Position numbers and translations under genes: made by a program
In this document: one piece after another, positions 58,502 to 64,000 of the stretch
How the letters are laid out: each line of letters starts with the position of its first letter
Numbering within the stretch: the stretch's first letter is position 1
NCBI RefSeq assembly: GCF_026262505.1
Contig: NC_067205.1
Location: 6,820,001-6,884,000 of the forward strand
Direction of reading: 5' to 3'
Origin: Trichomonas vaginalis G3
Taxonomy: Eukaryota > Parabasalia > Trichomonadida > Trichomonadidae
Length of the DNA: 64,000 nt
The notes under the pieces: generated by a model
The model's input: the letters and a program-made list of their open reading frames with translations, nothing else
Databases searched by the model: none
Told to the model about the DNA's origin: nothing

Positions 58502-58705
58502 AATCAAGTTTCATTTATGATAGCTCTATAATATCCGATTTTAAATTCGTTATATATCAAACGGAGCACAGTCTTGTTGTCAAAAATTATGAAACCGCAA
58601 ATCCAAATTTACGGGTTGAATTCGTTTGCATGATATAGCCTTAAATTGCATGAATATTAAGTTGATTGATCTTTGATGTCAAAACCCTGAAAAGTGACAG
58701 ATTTC

Positions 58706-59302
58706 ATGCGTGTTTCAGGAGAAGGGGGAGAAATATCAGCGTTCAAGGTATGCATATGTGGAGAAGAGTCTGTAGGCAAAACTGCTCTTCTTAACAGATA
58801 TGTTACTGGTTCTTTCAATTCTGATTATCGACCAACAATTGCCGCAACATTTGTTTCTTCTCAAGAAATCATCGATCATCAGGTTGTTGTACTTAATATT
58901 TGGGATACTGCCGGTCAAGAAAAATATCAATCTATGATGCCTTTATATTTGCGAAATGCTGAATGCGTTATTCTTGTTTTCGATGTAACTAAGATCTCCT
59001 CATGGAAATACATTACTCAATGGTATGAAAACGACTTTCCAAACCTATTTCCAAGACCTGCTTTATTCATTTGCGCAAACAAAGCAGACTTAGAGCCTAA
59101 CATCGATATGAACAGTACAGCTGAATGGTGCCAGAAGACAGATATACCTCTATTTCAGACTTCTGCTCTAACTGGACTCAATATCGCCCAGATTTTTAAG
59201 AAAGTTGCTGGTGATTTAGAAGCTCAGCACAAAGTTAAGAAATCAAATCAACACAGCAACAAAATGAAAGAGAAGAACACTGGATCCGGTAGCTGCTGCT
59301 AA
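58706..59302 (+). CDS. Rab family small GTPase, 198 aa
   Basis: Vesicle-traffic switch. The start is taken at ATG 58706; an in-frame GTG upstream is not needed. G1 GEESVGKTALLNRY (about 19-32), G2 YRPTIAATF, G3 WDTAGQEKYQSM, G4 ANKADLE (NKxD), G5 TSALTG. It ends in GSGSCC, the double-Cys geranylgeranylation site. The effector region and WDTAGQEKYQSMMPLYLRNA are closest to the Rab5/Rab22 group, but T. vaginalis has many Rabs and the subfamily is unsure. It is divergent from PRMT5 with a 214-bp spacer. Confidence 0.93.
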   Translation: MRVSGEGGEISAFKVCICGEESVGKTALLNRYVTGSFNSDYRPTIAATFVSSQEIIDHQVVVLNIWDTAGQEKYQSMMPLYLRNAECVILVFDVTKISSWKYITQWYENDFPNLFPRPALFICANKADLEPNIDMNSTAEWCQKTDIPLFQTSALTGLNIAQIFKKVAGDLEAQHKVKKSNQHSNKMKEKNTGSGSCC

Positions 59303-59382
59303 TTTTTATTTTTGTTTTTTTCTGTTATTTTTTAATAAAAATCTGATATCTATTTGTAATAAACAATAAACAAGGATAGAAT

Positions 59383-59892
59383 TTATTCATAATAACAATT
59401 TTCCGGAGAAGTCATAGCTACTTCGTCGAAGAAGAATTCAAAATCATTATTTTCTTCAACTAACTTTGGAACTATAGGAGCTGGACTAGAGCTCTGTGGG
59501 GTAATTTTCTTTCTGTTCTGCTTCTTGCTACCTTTTCTCTGTCTCTGTATCATATTCCATCTATTCTTTAAGGAAACATCTGTACGACCTGGGAAGTATT
59601 TAACTATAAGTGACCATTTTGTACCAAGTTCGTTGATGAGATGTTCAAGTAGTTGATCCTCATCGAGTGTAAATGGCTCTGCTCTAAGATCTGGAGAGAG
59701 GAATGTTGTCCAGCGCTCCTTGAGTTGGCGTTTGTTGCGTTCTGGGAAGTATGGAACGATCTTATCTAATGAATTGATCCCGTCGATTGATACAAGTTTG
59801 GTTAAAAGGCAGTCTTCTTCGGGAGTGAAGCGCATTCTATGAACTGTTGGCTTGCCCACTGTGCATTGCTGCAAAATCTTGGGCGCACGCAT
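59383..59892 (-). CDS. Two-repeat Myb-like DNA-binding protein, 169 aa
   Basis: Repeat 1 is at about residues 20-66 (MRFTPEEDCLLTKLVSIDG, then NKRQLKERWTTFL) and repeat 2 at about 72-117 (PFTLDEDQLLEHLINELGTK, then WSLIVKYFPGRTDVSLKNRW). Each keeps spaced aromatic residues and a recognition helix, as in the abundant small R2R3-type Myb proteins of T. vaginalis, some of which regulate iron-responsive adhesin genes. A basic stretch RQRKGSKKQNRKK could be a nuclear signal. The acidic tail (NNDFEFFFDEVAMT) may be an activation region. Its target is unknown. Confidence 0.92.
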   Translation of the reverse strand: MRAPKILQQCTVGKPTVHRMRFTPEEDCLLTKLVSIDGINSLDKIVPYFPERNKRQLKERWTTFLSPDLRAEPFTLDEDQLLEHLINELGTKWSLIVKYFPGRTDVSLKNRWNMIQRQRKGSKKQNRKKITPQSSSPAPIVPKLVEENNDFEFFFDEVAMTSPENCYYE

Positions 59893-61209
59893 CTGTAAAG
59901 TTTCAATTTTGGGAGGTGTTATTTATTCATTCAAAAAATAAATATTGCCAAAATTAAGGGTGCACACGAGAGGGTCATGTAAACTTCAGAATTTAGAACC
60001 TTATTTTTAGGCATTATCTTGGCTACCTATTTAGGCTCGAAAAGCAAAAAATATCAAAAAATACAACTTGACTCCATTATGACCCTTTCATGGAGGTAGT
60101 TTTTATCCGCTAGTATTTTCCCTTTGAATCTCTTTACAATTCGAAATCAAATTCAAATCTCAGTAGAAGAAAGGAAGAATCGACTTACTACGGTTGTAAT
60201 ACGAATAAATACATATATTTAATTATTTTTATTTACATAATAATTGTTTGAAGCTCATATTCCAACAAATTTTTAAATAAAAACATTAAAATGTTGAAAA
60301 TGTTCATATATTTTAATAGGGTTTTGGCACTTTATTGAGGAATTACTACATACATAGTCGAACCGAACTTGATATTTTGAAATTTAAATTATTTATCAAA
60401 ATTAAAATTTAACTTGAAATTTATAATTATTTAGTCATATTTTGCATAATTCTAAGTAGATTTTGTAAAAAATCAAGAAAGAAAAATTTTAACGTGCTTT
60501 ATTTTTTCTTTTTTATAATAATACATATTATTATATAATTAACATATTCATAATGTTTCACCCTTTCAAAAATATAATCCTCCTCCTCTCAAATAAACGT
60601 ACATACGGGTGGCCTCTTTTTTCAAAAAATTAAAATTTGAAATTTTGGGCTCAAATATTAGAGATTTTTTCAACCTTCAACGATATATGTTGTCTATATC
60701 AGACCTCCTTTCTTTTTGATACTTAACATTGTTCCTAAATCTTAGCCGTTAAGGCTGTTCTGAAAATATTTTTTTTTCGAAAAAATTCGAAAAAAATTCT
60801 TAAAATTCAAAAATCGCTTAATTCCAGAGGATTTTGGAAAAAAGTTTTTACATGAACATGTGTATATTATATGAAGTATATTGATAAGGTAAAAATCAAA
60901 TTTTATTGCATATTCATCGAGAAAATAAACTAACGAATCCCTCAAAATTGAGATGGTAATCCTCCTCCTCTCAAATAAACGTACATACGGGTGCACCATT
61001 AACACCCAACATTATTGTCACCATTCAATTTTGAGAGCATTTTACATGTCACCGGGTGGCAATGGTGTCACTTTTTGGCATCGAACACCAAACATTATTG
61101 TCATTATATAAATCTATGTCCTTCTCAATTATTTTCTGAGCTTGCACCTTATCACCTATATAAATTTTTCTGGATATATGAATCTTTTAATAAAATGAAT
61201 ATATAATTA
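59893..61209. other. Repeat-rich spacer without supported genes
   Basis: Starts with a diverged relative of the 56735 MITE (about 59956-60110, with AAGGGTGCACACG and an inverted GACCCTTTCATGG). A/T-rich DNA and the direct repeats described below follow. Around 61000-61110, CCAACATTATTGTCA and CAAACATTATTGTCAT are two copies of one motif. The spacer ends with a poly-A run at 61208. Short open frames here are not called. Confidence 0.6.
60575..60993. repeat. Two exact 37-bp direct repeats, 382 bp apart
   Basis: The copies at 60575-60611 and 60957-60993 begin TAATCCTCCTCCTCTCAAAT and end ACATACGGGTG. They enclose 345 bp of A/T-rich DNA. This could be a two-unit remnant of a longer tandem repeat or the flanks of a small insertion. 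Confidence 0.85.
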
Positions 61210-61565
61210 AAAAAAAAAAAAAAGAAAGGTAGTGGGGCTTCCAGGGGCTGCGCCCCTTCTAGCCCCTAAGAAATTTTGCCCAAGACCCAAGAGGAGGACC
61301 GAACCCCAGCCGACCAGCCGTTGACTTTTTTGTAGAGCACTCAAAATAGTATAACTTTGTCCGGACAAGTAAGGGTCTAACGTCGCTACAGGAAAAGTTA
61401 CGGGCGTTCCAAGGAAGTATACTTTGAGAAGCCTTTTCCCCCTTATAGAATGAGATCGGACGGTTATTTTACAAAACCGACAACACTTTGACCGAGTAGT
61501 TTTTTGTGCTGAACAAAAAGTGTCATATAAACATCTGTCAAAAACCGTTTTTTACTTCACTTAAA
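61210..61565. other. GC-richer leader of the next element, with nested hairpin
   Basis: Composition changes sharply after the poly-A run. GGGGCT...AGCCCC encloses AGGGGCTGCGCCCCT (about 61233-61266), a nested stem-loop. The segment may be the edge of a further mobile or virus-like element that continues past the window. No terminal repeat partner is visible. Confidence 0.45.
61557..61562 (+). promoter_or_regulatory. Initiator-like TCACTT before the long open frame
   Basis: TTTACTTCACTTAAAATG places a TCAYTW initiator 4 bp before the ATG at 61566, the usual host arrangement. Confidence 0.55.
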
Positions 61566-64000
61566 ATGCCACGTAAGCTACGTAAGAATATACGTAAGAG
61601 GAAGGGAGCATTGAAACATCCAATAGTAAAACTGACACCACAACAACAGTTGCAACAACAAATGATGAATGACCCCACTATGTTGCAACAAATGTCAAGC
61701 AACCCTATGCTTTTAAGCCGAGTTATTGGTGCACAGAGTGGAGGTTTAAGAGCGGCACTTTTAGCGAAAATGGCAGGCTATGGTGGAGCTGCAGACGGAA
61801 CAGCTTATAACCCTCAAAGTCAAATGAATTTGAGTTCACTCAAAAATCAAATAACAGATGTCAAAAAGTCAAACATAGACATACAGAAACAAATAAGTGA
61901 AAACGAAAAGAAACTAGAATATGACAGACACACAAAGAAACTCAATGAGTTAAACGTAGAGAAAAAGAAGAAAGAAGAACAACTGAAAGAACTAAGTACA
62001 GAGGAATATGCGAAAAAAGTGTCAGAAAAAGCAGCAGAAGTAGCAAAAATGGAACAAGATGTTATAAATTTGAAAAACCATACTACTCAATATAAAGTAC
62101 TGAAAGATGAAGAAATAAAACAAAAAGCCCTGAAGACATATATGGATAGCGATGAGTATAAAAAAGAAGTTGAAGCAAATGTAAAGGCAGAAAAACTTTT
62201 ACAGTTGCAAAACCAAACCGTACAGTATGAAAACTTAGCACAAGAAAGTAAAAATAACGACGCAGCCATGCAAAAGGCAATGAAAAGCGCAGAATATATA
62301 AAAGCTAATAATGACTGGTTAGATGCCCAAGCCAACGCCAAAGCAGCCCAACTTATAGGGTCAATAAGGACAAAAATACAAGCGGATGAAGACAGTTCAA
62401 ATGAAGCTTTAATGAATGCTGACTTTAAGAACGCCTTCGAAGCTCTTCATAGTAAGGTGAAACTAGTGAACGACTTCTCATCTGGAAAGAAACTGAAGTC
62501 TGAAGGTTTCGACAACGAGTTAAGAGAAGTAGCACAAAATATGACGAAAATAACAGATGCAGCAACGAGACAGGCAGTTCAAAGTGCCTATGACGCCGTT
62601 AGAGCAACTGTTGTGGAAAGTCAAGAAAAAGAGTTACAACAGACCAAAACAGACCTAGTAAATGCTTTCTTAAAAACGAAAAGTCAGGTAGGACATTATG
62701 CTGCAGATGGAACATATGTGCCAGCTGGTGGAACTTATATACTAGCTGGTGGAACTTATATACTAGCTAGTGGAACTTATATACCACCAAACCCTCCAAG
62801 AGAAGCACCTGCACCAGGACTACCTAAAACATTTACATCGTCACATGGACACAGACACAGGCATGCACCAAAACCAACACAACAACCAACAGTTCAAAAC
62901 ACTGCACCACAACCAACAGTTCAAAACACTGCACCACAACCAACAGTTCAAAACACTGCACCACAACCAACAGTTCAAAACACTGCACAGCAACAACCAC
63001 AAACAGAGCAAGGACATAAAAGAAGTAGAGAACAAGGAAACCAAGAATTCTTAAAAATGCTTAAGGAAAATTATGGTTACCCAGATACTCTTGACTTTAG
63101 TGACAGATATAAAGAAGCTATTAGAAAGTTCAAGGAAGGAAATACTGACCCGAACCTATTTAGCTTTATGGTTCAGCACCAAATGGGATATAATTTCAAA
63201 CCTGGAAAATACAAGCTCGCTAAGGGATATGATTTAATAGCATATCATCCAAATGACATGACTGAATTTACTCCGAGATATTTGGTGTCAGAGCTAAATG
63301 ATAATTCAACTCTCTTCATGAAACGCGTAAAAAATAGAGACGGAACGAAAGAAGAAAGGTTTATGAGTCCGGATGACTTAGATAGGGAACTTTTTAAAAA
63401 CGGTCTCGGAATATATGAAATGCCAGCAGATGAGGTACAAGAAACTCAACAGGAAGAAGTTCAGATACAACCAGACATGGAAGAAATAGTTCAGCAACAA
63501 CAGCTAGAAGAGCCTGAAGGAAACGAACAAGTCCCTCCTTTGGAAACTAACTTCACAGAACTAGATGAAGATTTGGAACAGCCGAAAAATCTTGACCCTC
63601 AACAAGTGTATGCGGGGAATATGGAATCTTTCCAAGAGTCTAAGAAAAATTCGGCTGACATAGTAGAAGAATATCGAAAAATGTTCGCCGACATACAAAA
63701 GACTCCAACATCAGATGAAAATATTCAGCATAGAATGGAAGTACTGAAAGAAAATGTACGCAAATACAACAATCCTTTTTACTTACGACCATATAACGTT
63801 CAATCTTTGGCTGAACTCGGTGAAAATAAAAGGTTAAATTTCACCAAAACATATAGAAATGAAACATTGTTTAAAGTTCATTCAGAACCTAACCAATATG
63901 GAAACAAACCTACTTTTGTTTCTGCAGACTATGGAACTACAATGAGATGGGGTCATAAAGCTAATCCGGATAGGTGGTTCATAAACTTACAACCACAATT
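61566..64000 (+). CDS. Large coiled-coil, Gln/Pro-rich protein, at least 811 aa, runs off the window
   Basis: One uninterrupted frame from ATG 61566 to the edge. Basic N-terminus (MPRKLRKNIRKRKG), a Gln-rich stretch (TPQQQLQQQMMNDPTM), then about 250 residues of charged coiled coil (DRHTKKLNELNVEKKKKEEQ and onward). Next come short tandem repeats: GGTY-I-LA three times near residue 385-405, a His-rich HGHRHRH, and five PQPTVQNTA units near 440-475. After that come globular parts (about 495-600), an acidic Gln/Glu-rich linker, and a further globular start at about 720. Not recognised. The architecture suggests a structural or internal virion-type protein of a mobile element, or a host surface protein; the upstream composition shift favours the former. 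Confidence 0.8.
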   Translation, partial: MPRKLRKNIRKRKGALKHPIVKLTPQQQLQQQMMNDPTMLQQMSSNPMLLSRVIGAQSGGLRAALLAKMAGYGGAADGTAYNPQSQMNLSSLKNQITDVKKSNIDIQKQISENEKKLEYDRHTKKLNELNVEKKKKEEQLKELSTEEYAKKVSEKAAEVAKMEQDVINLKNHTTQYKVLKDEEIKQKALKTYMDSDEYKKEVEANVKAEKLLQLQNQTVQYENLAQESKNNDAAMQKAMKSAEYIKANNDWLDAQANAKAAQLIGSIRTKIQADEDSSNEALMNADFKNAFEALHSKVKLVNDFSSGKKLKSEGFDNELREVAQNMTKITDAATRQAVQSAYDAVRATVVESQEKELQQTKTDLVNAFLKTKSQVGHYAADGTYVPAGGTYILAGGTYILASGTYIPPNPPREAPAPGLPKTFTSSHGHRHRHAPKPTQQPTVQNTAPQPTVQNTAPQPTVQNTAPQPTVQNTAQQQPQTEQGHKRSREQGNQEFLKMLKENYGYPDTLDFSDRYKEAIRKFKEGNTDPNLFSFMVQHQMGYNFKPGKYKLAKGYDLIAYHPNDMTEFTPRYLVSELNDNSTLFMKRVKNRDGTKEERFMSPDDLDRELFKNGLGIYEMPADEVQETQQEEVQIQPDMEEIVQQQQLEEPEGNEQVPPLETNFTELDEDLEQPKNLDPQQVYAGNMESFQESKKNSADIVEEYRKMFADIQKTPTSDENIQHRMEVLKENVRKYNNPFYLRPYNVQSLAELGENKRLNFTKTYRNETLFKVHSEPNQYGNKPTFVSADYGTTMRWGHKANPDRWFINLQPQ

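Noticed and set aside
58694-58705. GTG start for the Rab gene
   Set aside because: The in-frame ATG at 58706 gives a normal Rab N-terminus; non-ATG starts are not expected for this host.
62841-63044. Cys/Trp/Leu-rich minus-strand frame
   Set aside because: It is the complement of the PQPTVQNTA repeat of the long plus-strand gene, so its repeat pattern is a shadow.
63840-64000. ADP-ribosyltransferase-like start at the end of the long frame (TLFKVHS...FVSADYGT)
   Set aside because: The similarity is very short and the domain is cut by the window edge, so it cannot be supported.

Overview
The window looks like a piece of the Trichomonas vaginalis genome, or of a close trichomonad. The DNA is A+T-rich, the host genes are compact and show no introns, some start codons sit just behind an initiator (Inr) of the TCAYTW type, there is a mariner transposon of the Tvmar1 kind, and most of the sequence is Polinton/Maverick. 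The species call is an inference from this combination.

Layout. Polinton A (1-16657) is cut by the left window edge. A satellite of about 38 units of 126 bp (16658-21424) directly abuts its right end. An older, divergent Polinton C follows (about 21425-27876 and 49377 to about 50605). Three elements have inserted into C: a 1.07-kb element with inverted ends and an array of long hairpins (22785-23855), an apparently intact mariner (24353-25653), and a complete-length Polinton B (27877-49376). B has about 645-bp terminal inverted repeats (TIRs) and a 5-bp target duplication, and it sits inside C's DNA polymerase gene. Beyond C come about 3.3 kb of gene-poor DNA and a host gene island (53875-59892): a tubulin-tyrosine-ligase-like protein, a Naa50-like acetyltransferase, PRMT5, a Rab GTPase and a two-repeat Myb protein. 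About 1.3 kb of repeat-rich spacer follows. From 61566 a very long open frame runs off the right edge; it encodes a coiled-coil, Gln/Pro-rich protein.

Polintons A and B carry largely the same genes in the same order: protein-primed DNA polymerase B, KilA-N protein, integrase, phage-tail-like fibre, penton-like minor capsid proteins, packaging ATPase and several small virion-like proteins. B also shows the part that lies outside the window for A, including a candidate major capsid gene. They are close sisters, so recent, but they differ by modules: the fibre N-terminus is swapped, B has an extra GIY-YIG gene, and each carries a different gene in its terminal repeat. Several genes in each are broken, so all three are treated as fossils.

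The most unusual signals are: (1) a family of tiny GC-rich double hairpins of about 20-35 bp, present or absent between sister Polintons and inserted in frame in coding regions; (2) a recurrent site with core GTTAGATCTAAC that flanks one gene as inverted repeats and recurs where A and B differ; (3) the hairpin-array element; (4) the satellite fused to a Polinton end; (5) modular fibre exchange.
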